Numbered from the stretch's first letter, positions 10,591 through 21,045 are shown. The stretch is 64,000 nucleotides of DNA from Chinchilla lanigera (GCF_000276665.1 NW_004955415.1:32925069-32989068); one strand, 5' to 3'. A program made the numbers and translations. The notes: generated by a model not told the origin, from the sequence alone.

Positions 10591-12071
10591 ACAGAATGTT
10601 GGTGCCAGAGAACTGGGGTCATTGCTGTGACTGTACCTGATATTGTGGTTCAAAGCCTTTGGTACCATTTTGTGTGAGGAACTTGCAAAGTTTTGGAGAC
10701 ACAGGCTAGAGGAGGCTTAGACTGTTGTAAGCAGAGTCAGACAGATGATTCTGGTCAGAGCTCAGAAGGCCAGAATGCTGACAGCAATGAGGACAGGAGG
10801 GGCCGGGCTTAGGAATTTTAGATAGGAATGGAGATGCTCTGGCACACACACACAAAATCTTTATTTTGGCCATTTCCTGGGACTGTGTGAAACCAAATTT
10901 AAGGGCAACAGACTAATTGATCTGGTAGAGGAAATTTCAAGACAGCCCAGCATTCTGGCTGTGGCATAGATACTTTTGGCCAGTTCAGCCAAATTTACAG
11001 GTATAGTGAGAACTGAGATAAAAAGCAGAGTGGAAAGATTAGAGAAATTTAAATTTTGGCCAGAAAATAAGTACATGTAAAGCTGGAATCAAAGGAGGTG
11101 TACTTGCTGAAGACATTAGCACCATTATAAAAAAGAAAAAAAAAAAAGCACTTTGTACAGGGACATGAACAAAGATGACTTGAGAGTATCTTATGAATGA
11201 GCAGGCTCAAGGATGCAAAATGTAACCCTTTCATTTGAGCAGAGAGCCTTTGGCCCCCACTGGGGAATTGGTTCCCCAGATTCATTCCACTGCTCAGCCC
11301 CCCAGGCACTCAGAGGCAGCTGCAGCCATGGTCCAAGGAGGCCAGGTTACTGCACCCACTGACAGCAGATCTTGGCATCACCCATGCTATCCCTGCTTTT
11401 CAGGCGTGGAGAGCGCAGGCATTGTGGGGCCATAGAGGCTTCTCACCAGATTTCAGAGGAAAGCCTGGGAGTCCAGGAAAAAGTGTGTGAAGCTATGTGA
11501 GTGAGGCCAAATTTGCAGTGGAGACCCTAGGAAGTTGGAGATGCCAGGAACATGGGATATCTGTGGAGCAAGCTGCAGGCAGTGACCAAAGCTAGCCCAA
11601 GGGAGAGGTCATAAGGGCTTTAACCTGCAAGACCATAGGGATGGGGCTGCCCAAGCCCTTTGGAGCTAACGTCTCACCCCAACCTGCCTTGTATGCTGAA
11701 CATGGTGCTACAGGACTTAATGTTTGTCCTGGTGGATTTTGCCCCTGCTTTAGTCCTATTCTACCTCCTAATTCCTCCCTTTTGGATTAGGAATGTTTGC
11801 CCTGTGCCTTCTGGTTTCTAAACTCGCTTTTGGACTTTTACAGAGGTTCAAAGTTGAGAGTTTGCCTTGAATCTCAGAGCAGACTTTGAACTTGGACTTT
11901 TGAGCACCACTGGGATCGCTGAGACGTTGAAGATGGGATTAGTGTATTCTCAGTTGTATGAAGGAGAGTTTATCATATTAGGTAGAATTATGAAGTTGTT
12001 ATTGTCTTTATTTGGAGATGAAGTATGACTTAAGGAAGTGCACTTTGAGGTCCAGTTGACAAGGGGTGGAC
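10591..12071 (+). mobile_element. MaLR internal region (non-coding)
   Basis: It starts just after the LTR end with a ggtgccagagaactggggtc primer-binding-site-proximal motif, includes gatattgtggttcaaagcct, and ends in a purine-rich tract (aaggggtggac, 12061-12071) that abuts the next LTR. Length about 1.5 kb with no gag/pol coding potential, as usual for MaLR elements, which depend on other elements for movement. Confidence 0.65.
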
Positions 12072-12432
12072 TGTGATGGTTAAGCTTCATTATCAACTTG
12101 GCTGGATTAAGAGGTGATTACTTTGTGTGGGAACTCTTCTCAGTGGGTTGCCACTGATATTCATCTGGAGGGTGCTATCAGGAGACCCAGTAGGATGTGG
12201 TCCTTGAGCTTGCACCTTTGGAGGGGGCTCTCTAGCTGGCCCTCCACGCCTGTACTCTGCTTCCCAGACTCTATGAAGTGAACAGCACTGCACCCTTCCT
12301 CCATGATGCTCCTGCCTTGAAGCCAGTTGGCCACACATGGAAACCTCTGACACCATGAGAAAAATCAACCCTTCCTGCATTCGGTTGTGTGTGCTGGGTA
12401 TTTGGTCCCAGTGATGAAGAGCTGACCAATAA
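12072..12432 (+). mobile_element. MaLR 3' LTR
   Basis: Begins TGTGATGGTTAA right after the polypurine tract and ends near ...atttggtcccagtgatgaag. About 360 bp. It pairs with the truncated 5' LTR at 10,490-10,590. Confidence 0.65.
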
Positions 12433-12895
12433 GAGGTCTATTCCTTAATCCCAGAAACCTACTATGCTAGCTCAAATGGCAAAAGGGACTTAGCAGGTAG
12501 GATTCAGTTAAGCATCTTCAGACAAGGAGGTGATTCTGGATTATTGGCAGTCCGGTGGACAAGGGGTGGACTGTGATAGTTAAATCCTTGAAAAAGGAAG
12601 TGGGTGGCGGGAGAGGGCTAGGCTGTGCAGTGAGAGGAGACCCTGGCCCTCTTCCCCCTTGCTGGCTCTGAACACGAAGGAAACCACCAGCCAGTGCACA
12701 GGCTGCCAGGGGAAGGAGGAAACTCAAAGCCAGCAAGAAAACAGTGGCCTTGGTCCTGCAACTTCACGAAGCTGAATTCTGTCACACTTGACACAGGATG
12801 TGTTCTGCCCCTACAGCCTGAAGGAAACCACTCAGTCAAATGACACATATACCATACATCTGACATCTGGAACTTCAAGATATTAGCTTAGTGTT
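12433..12895 (+). mobile_element. MLT1-type LTR with an internal repeat of the PPT-LTR junction
   Basis: The motifs caaatggcaaaagggacttag and ggaggtgattctggattat are MLT1-like; after 12,583 the LTR resumes with tccttgaaaaaggaagtggg. In between, 12,558-12,583 repeats 12,058-12,083 with one mismatch. Confidence 0.5.
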
Positions 12896-12904
12896 TAAAA
12901 TGCT

Positions 12905-13073
12905 ACATGGCCAGGCGTGGTGGCACAGACCTGTAATCCCAGCACTCAGGAGGCTGAGGCAGGAGGATCCTTGCGAATTCAAGGGCACCCTGGGCTATAA
13001 AGTGAGCTCAAGGCCAGCCTGAACTGCAGAGCAAGACCCTGTCTCAAAAAAAGACAACCCCCCCAAAAAAAAT
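12905..13073 (+). mobile_element. B1 SINE with 29-bp duplication
   Basis: Full-length duplicated B1. Short target-site duplication aaaatgct at 12897-12904 and 13074-13081. Confidence 0.88.
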
Positions 13074-13089
13074 AAAATGCTGTGTGTGT

Positions 13090-13251
13090 GCTATGGTATG
13101 GGGCACACACCTGTGATCCTGTCACTCAGGAGGCGGAGGCAGGAGTCCAAGCCCAGATTGGGCAACTCAGTGAGACCCTGTTTCAAAATTAGAAAGGGCT
13201 GGACAAGGAGCTCAGTGAGAAGACCCTGGGTTCAATCCCCAGTACTGCAGG
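13090..13251 (+). mobile_element. B1-dID SINE
   Basis: B1 half with deletions, then aaaattagaaagggctggac linking to a dID arm ending gttcaatccccagtactgca. Confidence 0.8.
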
Positions 13252-13254
13252 AAA

Positions 13255-14848
13255 AGTCTCTCCAGTGGGGTCTCCTTGTTAAAAGGGTACCTAGTGCCCC
13301 TGCCTGCTCCCCTGATTTTATTTTTCTGTGTGCCTGCACCACCACCTCATCTACTGCACGCAGGGCGTTGCGTCTGTGTGTCTGTCCTTCTGTGTGGAGC
13401 TGTAAAGGGCAGCCCTTCCTCTGGGCAACACAGGTGTGGCAAGGGGAACCAAGACTGTCCTTGCTTGCCGGAGCCTTTGTCTGGCACTTTTGTGCAGTGA
13501 GCAACCCACACAACTGTTGTTGGCAGTGCTGAGCAGTCCTCTGCGAACTAGAGAGCAGCTCCGGAGGCCAGAAACACTACAAAGACCAAGTCCCAGAGGG
13601 GTGGGCTTCTCTGTGCCCGGGAACCGGGCCCAGGTGGGCAACGCCAGAGCCGCCCTGCTCCCTTCACCCCTCAGCGCCTCCTTTGCGCTGCTCAGGCTGG
13701 GACTCTCCCTGCTCCTCCCCCTCCCCCTGACGCCCCCACCGCCTTCTCCCTGGCGCCCAGGCTATTTTTATTTTCCCTTCTTATTAAATTTCCAACTTCT
13801 GCAAACATCAGGCCCTGCCTGGCCACCCCCTTCCCTCGGAGCGGATTTGATTCACTTGCGTTTTATTAACAGATTAAAAAAAAAAAAAAAAGGAAGCAGC
13901 CCTCAGCCTCCCCTACGCGTCCCAGGGTTCAGAGGCCTTGATGGCAGCCTGGGCACGTGTCCCCTCCTCCACCTTCCACGTCCATGGGCGCCCCCTTAAC
14001 TGCCCCAGTCGAGGGGGGTCAGGGAACCGGCTGGGGCATCAGGCTGCCCTGTCTTGAGTCTGTCCTGGGAGTCACGGGGTTTCAGGTCCCCACCCCAAGG
14101 GACACCGGGTACCAAAGGCTTTGGGGAGAGAGCCTCGGAAGTGGGGGCTGAGGCTGGCAGCCCGGACCCCAAAACTGGGGGTGCTGCCCTCTTCGCTGCG
14201 GATGGCTAGGGTTCTGAGCTCGGCCGGCTCCTTGCGAAGAGCGGTTCTTCACCACCACCCCCTCCGCTTCTCCCCTCCCCAGTCTTTGAGGCAGTCGTCA
14301 TGGCAACCAGGAACCCGGCTGTACTTTATTTCCCCATACAGCGAGGGGGGCGGGGATGGGGAAACCGACCTTCCTCCCCTTCTCCACCCCTCCTTCTCTC
14401 CCACTCCCTCCTCTTTCCCCACCTCCTGGGATCCTCCACGGGTCTGGTCCTGCCCTGGGCCAGGCTGCCCGTCTGAGTTTCTGGGTCAGTCATGAGTTTG
14501 GGGTAAGTCCTTCTGCTGGCCCCTAAGGCCAGGGCTAAATGGTGTTCCGGCTCTCAGGGGACTCTTCTTCCACTTCTTTTTCTCTTCTTTTTCCTTTCTG
14601 GTCCCCTAATCGAGGCAGGCCAGTATGGATGGGCTGGCTGGACACTGCGCTGCCAGCGGCTGGGCGGGATCAGGCCAAGCTGTGAATTTCCATTTCTCCC
14701 TTGCTCAGGGTGCGCTACACAGTCACCTCTGCCCTCCCTTCACTGACATAAACTCCCAGTTTGCTCTTAGGAGAGCCAGTTATTCCAATGTAAAATTTCA
14801 GGCTTGGCCACACCCCCAACCTGGAGGAGGAAGTGAGCCTTTTCTGGT
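13255..14848. other. Single-copy GC-rich stretch, possible regulatory DNA
   Basis: About 1.6 kb almost free of recognisable SINEs, unusual in this window. It holds an A/T-rich island at 13,760-13,885 within pyrimidine-rich flanks, a MEF2-like site (CTATTTTTAT, 13762-13771) and an RFX X-box-like site (14294-14307). Open frames here have no recognisable protein similarity. Confidence 0.4.
14294..14307 (-). promoter_or_regulatory. RFX X-box-like palindrome
   Basis: GTCGTCATGGCAAC contains one good RFX half-site (GGCAAC), a 2-nt spacer and a near-match second half. RFX factors bind such sites upstream of ciliary and neural genes. Sequence match only. Confidence 0.3.
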
Positions 14849-14849
14849 A

Positions 14850-15058
14850 TTTGAGATGGGGGTGGTCCTGGGAACTGAACCCGGGCCATTCACACTGAGC
14901 TCCATCCCCAGCCCGCCCCCGCCTTTTGTCTTTTTGAGGCAACCTTCCACTATGCAATTCAGGCTGGCCTTGAACTCACTCAGGCTGGCCTCTACTAGGA
15001 TCCTCTTGCCTCAGCCTCCTAAATGCTGGGATTACAGGCTTGTGCCACACACCCAGCC
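14850..15058 (-). mobile_element. B1-dID-type SINE cluster
   Basis: An antisense dID arm (ctgggaactgaacccgggcc, 14,866-14,914) is followed by an antisense duplicated B1 (14,922-15,058). Confidence 0.8.
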
Positions 15059-15345
15059 CCTTTTTATTCCTTTATTTTTAGATAGGGTCTTACTAAATCA
15101 CTAAACTGCCCGGGCGTCGTGGTGCATGCCTGTAATCTCAGCACTCAGGAGGCTGAGGCAGGAGGATCATTGCGAGTTCAAAACCAGCCTGGGCTAAAAG
15201 TGAGCTCAAGGCCAGCCTGAACTGCATAGTGAGACCTTGTCTCAAAAAAAAAAAAAAAGTCACTAAACTGTTCAGGCTGGTGCAAAACTTGTGATTCTTC
15301 TGCCTCACCCTCCTAGAGTCCAGGATGGCAGGCGTGCCAGGGACT
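15059..15345 (-). mobile_element. B1-dID SINE split by a younger B1
   Basis: Left part 15,059-15,108 (gatagggtcttactaaatca) and right part 15,260-15,345 (gttcaggctggtgcaaaact) join if the insert is removed. Confidence 0.75.
15109..15259 (+). mobile_element. B1 SINE with 29-bp duplication
   Basis: Complete duplicated B1 with A15 tail, flanked by an 11 bp direct repeat tcactaaactg at 15098-15108 and 15260-15270. Confidence 0.92.
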
Positions 15346-16285
15346 AGGGTGAGGACAGGGAACACCTTGGGGTACCAGGGAGGGCCAGGGAGCTACGATC
15401 AAGAGTCCTGGAGGAATTGCAAGCTGAGTGAAAGTGCTAAAAGGAGTCCAGTCTACTGCCACTCTATATAGAGGCTTTGTGCAGTTGTCATGCAGCTCCT
15501 CCCACCAGCGGGTGAAGCCTATTTCCACGCCCCCTGGTATGGGGCAGGTTTACTGATCTGCTTCGGACGATGGCACTGCAGCAGAGTGATGGGAAGTGTG
15601 TTTCCACCGTGTCCTTGAGGCTGGCCTTTGTCATGTGGCCGTGCCCAGGCAAGAGGAGGGATGAGCAACACTCGGAAGACAGTCAGCTCCATGCTCCACG
15701 TGGCAGTGTTCCCCCCGACCAACTGCGCCAGCCCACCCTGTCATCCCGAGTGGAGGCCATTCTGGACCACCCTGCTGCCAGCCACAGGCTGCCGAGAGCG
15801 TGGTGTAGACTGCACAGCATAATTCCTGCTGATGGTCCTCAGGCCCTGGATTTGGGGTTGGTTGACAGGCAGCATCGGGGTCTGATTGGGCGGCCACGCC
15901 CCTTGCTGGCTAGGCACCCCCTGCTCCTCTGCCCCTTCACGTCCTGCTGCACACACCTGGCCCTCTCTTCCTGCTTCCGTTCAGCCCGTCCACTGGTTCC
16001 CACCTGAGGGCCTTTGTACCTTCAATCCCCAGTACCTACCTGGAACCCCTCCCCTAGGCCACTCAGTCTGGTGGGCTCAAGTTGACCAAGGTTCTCAGGG
16101 GGCAGAGAGCCCTCTGCCAGCACAGCCCTTGCCACCTGCTCCGTGGATGCCACCATCCACAGGACCCTAACTGCATTGCATCCTTGTGGGGCCTGGTGAG
16201 TCCTCTGTGCACATCCTCATTCTCCTGGCCTCTGCTGAGAAGGAGCCTTTGGGTACCAGAAAGATCTGCTAAGAGAACCTGAATT
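15345..16285. other. Mostly unassigned; decayed LTR-like piece
   Basis: 15,515-15,800 loosely resembles an old sense LTR (tatttccacgccccctgg, gtcatgtggccgtgccc), too decayed to name. No exon-like signal stood out in the remainder. Confidence 0.25.
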
Positions 16286-16288
16286 CAG

Positions 16289-16460
16289 AGCCAGGCATGG
16301 TGGCACATGCTTGCCATCCCGGCACTCTGGGAGGCTGAGGCAGGAGGATCACAAGTTCCAGCCCAGCCTAGGCAACTTAGCGAGAACCTATCTGAAAATA
16401 AAAAGGACTGGGGGTGGAACACAGTACCAAAAAACTGGGTTCAATCCCCAGTACCAAGTC
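16289..16460 (+). mobile_element. B1-dID SINE
   Basis: B1 half (ggtggcacatgcttgcc), then aaaataaaaaggactggggg and a dID end gttcaatccccagtacca. Confidence 0.82.
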
Positions 16461-16654
16461 AATCAAATTCCAATTCAGCAGATGCGCCCTACTGGAACCA
16501 AATGAACAGAAAGGTTTTTGTTGTTTAGGGAAAAGAAAATGGCATCATTTCTGCCTCTAGGATCAAAGATCCTCAACTCTAGCCTGCTCTGGCCGCCTGT
16601 CTCCTGCTGGGCCCACGGTCCCCCTCTGTCCCCATGCCCACAGCGGCAGCGTGC

Positions 16655-16925
16655 CCGTCCGTAGGTATCGGCGTGATTCTTCTCTCTACATTTTTAAAAA
16701 TTCCAAACCTCCCCACAACTCAAACGTTTCTCTTATTATCTTCTGCCGAGGGAAAAAAATTAATAACATGGCGCAATATAAAATACTAAATTAAAGGCAT
16801 TTTGGAACCAGCAATTATTTCATAAGCTTCTCTTTTATTGCTGCGCTAATGTGCCTAATTGCTGTCTTAATGAGGACATTAATTTCTGGCTAATGTGATG
16901 TTATTATAGAAATTGCAGCCGATCG
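16655..16925. promoter_or_regulatory. Candidate conserved enhancer with clustered TAAT cores
   Basis: An abrupt A/T-rich, repeat-free island within GC-rich DNA. It holds many homeodomain-type cores: aaattaataaca, actaaattaaag, agcaattatttc, gctaatgtgcctaattgc, cttaatgaggacattaat and ggctaatgtg. Spacing of about 10-20 bp and absence of simple repeats resemble conserved developmental enhancers. Conservation cannot be tested here and function is inferred. Confidence 0.45.
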
Positions 16926-17275
16926 CTTCAAAACGGGAGGGTGGAGAGAGCCCGCCCGAGAGGCAGGGGCTCCGGTCACCCTGGGGCCGGGAGGCACGGG
17001 AGGGGAGGGGACGGCGCCGGAGCCCAGGCCACAAGCGGGGTACCCAGGGCCACGGGGGCAGCAGCCGGGAAAGCACGGGACTTACGCTGGGCACGGACAG
17101 CCCCAGGAGGCCGCTGTCACGCGCCAGCTGTTGCCATGCCTGGGGACCCGGGATGATGAGGCGCGGAATCGGAGAGAGAGCGTCGCAATCGTAAACCGAG
17201 CAGCAGTGGCAGGCACTGCCGGAGTGATTTCTGTCCCCACCCTCGCGGTCCCCCTGTGGAACACGTCACTGTGAC
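16926..17275. other. CpG-rich flank of the candidate enhancer
   Basis: Moderately CpG-rich single-copy DNA. On the minus strand a frame is open from about 17,253 to a GTAAGT donor-like site at 17,090-17,095. No acceptor is convincing, so I do not call an exon. Confidence 0.3.
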
Positions 17276-17277
17276 TG

Positions 17278-17395
17278 TCCGAGATGGGCAGACGTGGGGC
17301 CAGAGAGGCCGAGAGACTTCAGCCTCATACGGCAAGCACAGGTGAGGAAGGGATTTGAACTCAGCCTAACCGCCTTAACCCCTCAGCCTGCACCC
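17278..17395 (-). mobile_element. MIR SINE
   Basis: Antisense MIR core: gatgggcagacgtggggcca, gagaggccgagagac, then agggatttgaactcagcc. Confidence 0.7.
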
Positions 17396-17429
17396 CGACA
17401 CCATCAGGAATAATAACGCAAACATGCAG

Positions 17430-17520
17430 TGCCCGAGCTTGGCTTAGGGGGTAGCATGTGCTTAGCAGGTCCTGGGTCCCAGATTCAATTTCCAGCACAA
17501 AAATAAATAAATAAAATTGA
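17430..17520 (+). mobile_element. ID SINE, diverged
   Basis: The motif gcttggcttagggggtagca then caggtcctgggtcc and a (AAAT)n tail. Confidence 0.6.
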
Positions 17521-17535
17521 AAACATACATGTTTG

Positions 17536-17649
17536 TGGGTTTGTGACAGAGTCTCACTATGTGGCCCAGGCTGGACTTGAACTTGTTTCGATCCTCCTGC
17601 CTCAGCCTCCCAAGTGCCGGGTTGACAGGCCTGTGCCACCACACCTAGC
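17536..17649 (-). mobile_element. B1 SINE
   Basis: Antisense B1: gacagagtctcactatgtgg to gtgccaccacacctagc. Confidence 0.82.
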
Positions 17650-17909
17650 TAAAAATACATATTGAGGGCTGATTCTGTGCCAGCTCTGTGCCAAGTGCCT
17701 CCCACACATTACATCTAGGTGGGCCCAACTTGGAAGAAGAGGGAAGTAAAGGCACACCTGAATACCCCCAAGACAGCAGGCAGGACAGGAAGGGCAAAGG
17801 CTGGGGCAGGGGCAGCAGTTCAGTCACCCACAGGAGCAGGAAATCCTCCTGGGGGAACTCAGGCCCGGGAGGAGAAGTTTCTTTGCTCTGAGTTGCAGTA
17901 TGGAGCAGG

Positions 17910-18076
17910 TGTGTGGTGATCAGAGTGGGCCCTGAAGGTGAACGACCTGGGTTAGAATCTTACGTTCCCCTAGGTGAGTGAGGAAACTGTGCCTCAGTTT
18001 CCTCATCTATAAACTGGGGTTAACCATGGGACCTCCCTAATAGGGCTGTTTCCAGAATTCAAGAAGTTAAAAATAG
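17910..18076 (+). mobile_element. MIR SINE
   Basis: Well-kept MIR: gacctgggttagaatctta, then tgtgcctcagtttcctcatc, then taggGCTGTTTCC-type end. One of the best MIRs in the window. Confidence 0.82.
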
Positions 18077-18077
18077 T

Positions 18078-18200
18078 CCATTTGTCTCCCAGCATTTGAG
18101 AGGCTGAGGCAGGGGGATTGCAAGTTCTAGTCCTACCTGGACAATTTACCAAGACCTTGTCTCAAAATTTAAAAAAAAATTTTTTTTCTAAAAAGGGCTG
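18078..18200 (+). mobile_element. B1-dID SINE, truncated
   Basis: B1 half from cccagcatttgagaggctga with an A/T-rich linker and only the first bases of a dID arm. Confidence 0.65.
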
Positions 18201-18202
18201 GG

Positions 18203-18344
18203 AGCTGGGTATGGTGGTGCATTCCTATAAACTCAGCGCTCAGGAGGCTGAGGTAGGAGAAAAGCCATGAGTCTGAGGCTAGTTTGGGCTACATAGTGAG
18301 TTCAAGGCCTGCCTCAACTACATAGTGCACCCAATCTCAGAAAC
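18203..18344 (+). mobile_element. B1 SINE with 29-bp duplication
   Basis: Duplicated B1 whose tail runs into an (AC)n repeat at 18,345-18,365 and then the assembly gap. Confidence 0.82.
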
Positions 18345-18365
18345 ACACACACACACACACACACA

Positions 18366-18578
18366 NNNNNNNNNNNNNNNNNNNNNNNNNNNNNNNNNNN
18401 NNNNNNNNNNNNNNNNNNNNNNNNNNNNNNNNNNNNNNNNNNNNNNNNNNNNNNNNNNNNNNNNNNNNNNNNNNNNNNNNNNNNNNNNNNNNNNNNNNNN
18501 NNNNNNNNNNNNNNNNNNNNNNNNNNNNNNNNNNNNNNNNNNNNNNNNNNNNNNNNNNNNNNNNNNNNNNNNNNNNNN
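18366..18578. other. Assembly gap (213 N)
   Basis: Run of N beginning inside an (AC)n microsatellite. Frames translated through it are meaningless. Confidence 1.
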
Positions 18579-18790
18579 AGCTGGGACTTTGGGAGGCTGA
18601 GGCAGGAAGACTGATCGCTTAAACCCATCCTAGACAACTTAGTGCTTGGTGAGGCTGTCTCAGAATATAAAATAAAAAAGGGCTGGGGATGGAGCTTAGT
18701 GTGAATGCTCCAAGTTTAATTCTCAGTACTACAAGACAAAACAAAACAAAACCAAGAGTACTGGTTTAAAGCCCCAGCACCACAAAAGAA
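18579..18790 (+). mobile_element. B1-dID SINE, 5' end in gap
   Basis: Resumes at gggaggctgaggcaggaag, then aaaataaaaaagggctgggg and dID end, followed by a further ID-like 3' piece (aaagccccagcaccac) to 18,785. Confidence 0.75.
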
Positions 18791-19308
18791 TAAAAAATAA
18801 AAGTAAAATAGAGTTGTGCAGTGGGGTAAGGACCCAGATGGTGGGAACAAGCATCCCCCACACGAGGATCGACACACTGAATAAGTGCTGCTTTCTCAGA
18901 TGGTGGGCAGCTCTGCTGCTCTGGAAACCCCGGCTCCCCTATCTGTGGCTCCGCCTTCTTCCTGTGCCTCAGAGTCCATGAGATCTTCTCTGTCCCCGCC
19001 TGGAAGAGGTGGGAGAGGAGCAAGAGGGGATCAGGGTGGCGGGAGAGTTGCTTCTACAGATTTTAGAGAAGCAGGGAGGCGGAGGGTGAGGCCGTCCTGG
19101 GCAACACTGTGTCTCTCCCTCTCTGTCTCCATGCTGCCTTGTCAAGCACTTGGTGGGCAGGGCTGGCCGCACTCACCCAGTAAAAATCCCAGGATCCACT
19201 GCTCAGTGAGATCATTGCAAAACTTTGCTAGAAAGAGAAAGCAAAAACATCTCACTATATTTTCGGTGGCTAACACAGAATATTAGGCTGAGTGATTTAT
19301 AAACAGAT
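18790..19308. other. No recognised feature
   Basis: Mixed single-copy-like DNA. No repeat or exon that I can support. Confidence 0.3.
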
Positions 19309-19310
19309 CT

Positions 19311-19525
19311 AGAGCCAAGCACTGTGACACGCAGCTGTGATCCCAATTTCTCAGGAGGCTGAGGCAGGAGGATCGCCAAGTTCAAAGCCACCCTGGGAAC
19401 TTAGTGAGGTCCTGTCTCAAAATAAAAACAAAAGGGCTGGAAATGTAGCTCAGTGGAAGAGCACTTGCTAAGCATGCACAAGGTCCTGCCTGGGTTCCAT
19501 CCAAAGCACTGAAAACAGAAACAAA
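19311..19525 (+). mobile_element. B1-ID SINE with longer ID arm
   Basis: B1 half, aaaataaaaacaaaagggct linker, then an ID arm retaining the middle region (agagcacttgctaagcatg) that is deleted in most dID copies here. Useful for ordering SINE subfamilies. Confidence 0.8.
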
Positions 19526-19879
19526 ACACAGAAGCATCAGAGGCACAGAAGAATGTATCTCTGCAGCCCTTCTGTGAGCTCCTGGAGGGCTTGAGAGTGC
19601 AGAGGATGAAGGTCACTGTCTCACTCATGAGTCTGTGATACTGAACACTGTGTTGTGGCCAGAGCTTGGATCCTGAGTGCACCCAGACACCCATGAGCTG
19701 GAGACTTGGTCTGCAGCCTGGGATGCTATTGGGAGGTGGTGGAGCCTTTAAGAGGCGGGGCCCAGGGGGAGGTCTTAGGTCGTTGTGGGGCATGGCCTTG
19801 CAGGCACCCTGAGGCCCTACCACTTCCTGTTCCTGTCCCTCTTTACTTTCTGGCCAGGAGGTGGTTATTTGTAGGGTTT

Positions 19880-19985
19880 TTTTGGTTGTTTTTTTTTTGT
19901 TTTGTTTTGTTTTTGCAGTACTGGGGATGGAAGCTATGGTGTCTCCCAAGCTAGGTAAGAACTCATCACTGAACTGCACCCCAGC
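19880..19985 (-). mobile_element. ID/dID SINE
   Basis: T-rich tail then gcagtactggggatggaagc and cactgaactgcaccccagct. Confidence 0.65.
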
Positions 19986-20083
19986 TCATGCACTGGGTGT
20001 TTTGCTACACCAAGATTTACCTTCCTGAACCCTACCACCTTCCTACACCCCCAGAGGCCCAAAGCAATGAGTTACTCCAACAT

Positions 20084-20488
20084 TGTCTTGGTTACTTTTC
20101 TCATTACTGAGATAAAATACCCAACACCCAAAGTTAAAGGGTAAAAGCCTTATTTAGCTCACAATTTGAAGAGGTTTCAGTCCATGATCAGCTGTCTCCA
20201 AGGCAGGAGTGTGGCAGACAGGAATTATAGAGGCGAAACAGTTCATGGCAGGCAGAAGGTAGCAAAGCAAGCAAGCAAGCAGGCAAGGGATGACTACAGC
20301 TCTTTTTCTTCCTTATATTTTATCCAGGCTACATAGGGCAGGTAGCATTCATACCTTTAATCCTAGTACCTTAGATCCTAGCATTGCACCATAGATTAAT
20401 CACACATTCTACATCCAGCCACCTCTGAAAAAGCCTTACCTATAACTGCATGAGGCTTTGGGGGGACATCTAGATACAAGCCATAACA
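20084..20488 (-). mobile_element. MaLR-like solo LTR with 5-bp target duplication
   Basis: Begins TGTCTTGGTTAC and ends GCCATAACA, about 405 bp. Flanks aacat (20079-20083) and agcat (20489-20493) look like a 5 bp duplication with one change. It sits inside the sense LTR. Confidence 0.75.
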
Positions 20489-20574
20489 AGCATGGACTGA
20501 AATCTCCCAAACTACCAGCCTAAACAAATCTTTCTCATTTAAAAAAAAAAACAAACAAAAAAACCTTTATTATT

Positions 20575-20862
20575 ATTTAAATTTTGAAACAGTCTTGCTA
20601 AGGCATTTTGGTATTTTTGAGACAGGGTCTCACTCTGCAGTTTAGGCTGGCCTTGAACTCACTCTGAAGCCCAAGCTGACCTCGAACTCATGGCGATCCT
20701 CCTGCCTCAGCCTCCCAAGTGCTGGGATTACAGGCATGTGCTACCATGCTCAACTTGCAAAGTCATTAAGTTGCTCGGGCTGGGTTAGAATCTGTGATCC
20801 TTCTGCCTCAGTCTCCCAAAGTCCTGGAATGACAAGCATGCACCACCATATCTGGCAAAATC
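20575..20862 (-). mobile_element. B1-dID SINE split by a B1
   Basis: Outer parts: 20,575-20,607 (ttttgaaacagtcttgctaa) and 20,758-20,862 (aagtcattaagttgctcggg). The inner antisense duplicated B1 is at 20,608-20,757. Confidence 0.72.
20608..20757 (-). mobile_element. B1 SINE with 29-bp duplication
   Basis: Antisense, tttttgagacagggtctcac start; contains two ggccttgaactcact / gacctcgaactcat units. Confidence 0.85.
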
Positions 20863-20984
20863 TTTTCTCTTTTTAAATTGATTGGCCTGGATATTGGTTT
20901 CAGTCACAGGAAGCTAGCTGACTGATTCTGGGTACCACTGAGGGCTGAATGACTGCTCTGGGTCTCACAGGCGGGCCTCAGACT

Positions 20985-21045
20985 TGCAGTCTTTCCGCCT
21001 TAGCCTCCCAGACTGTGGGGGTGACAGGCGTGCACCACCATGCCT
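20985..21045 (-). mobile_element. B1 SINE fragment
   Basis: Only the left monomer: tttccgccttagcctcccag to gcgtgcaccaccatgcc. Confidence 0.6.

Larger units (their letters stand above)
19610..20940 (+). mobile_element. MaLR-like sense LTR, split by later inserts
   Basis: Pieces in order: 5' half 19,610-19,860 (ttgggaggtggtggagcctt, taagaggcggggcc), 19,990-20,083, 20,489-20,545 (catggactgaaatctcccaa) and the 3' end 20,865-20,940 (cagtcacaggaagctagctg). Breaks are filled by an ID-like element, an antisense LTR and SINEs. Confidence 0.6.

Noticed and set aside
10591..12071. Endogenous retrovirus with coding genes
   Set aside because: The internal region has no gag, pol or env frame; it fits a non-coding MaLR element.
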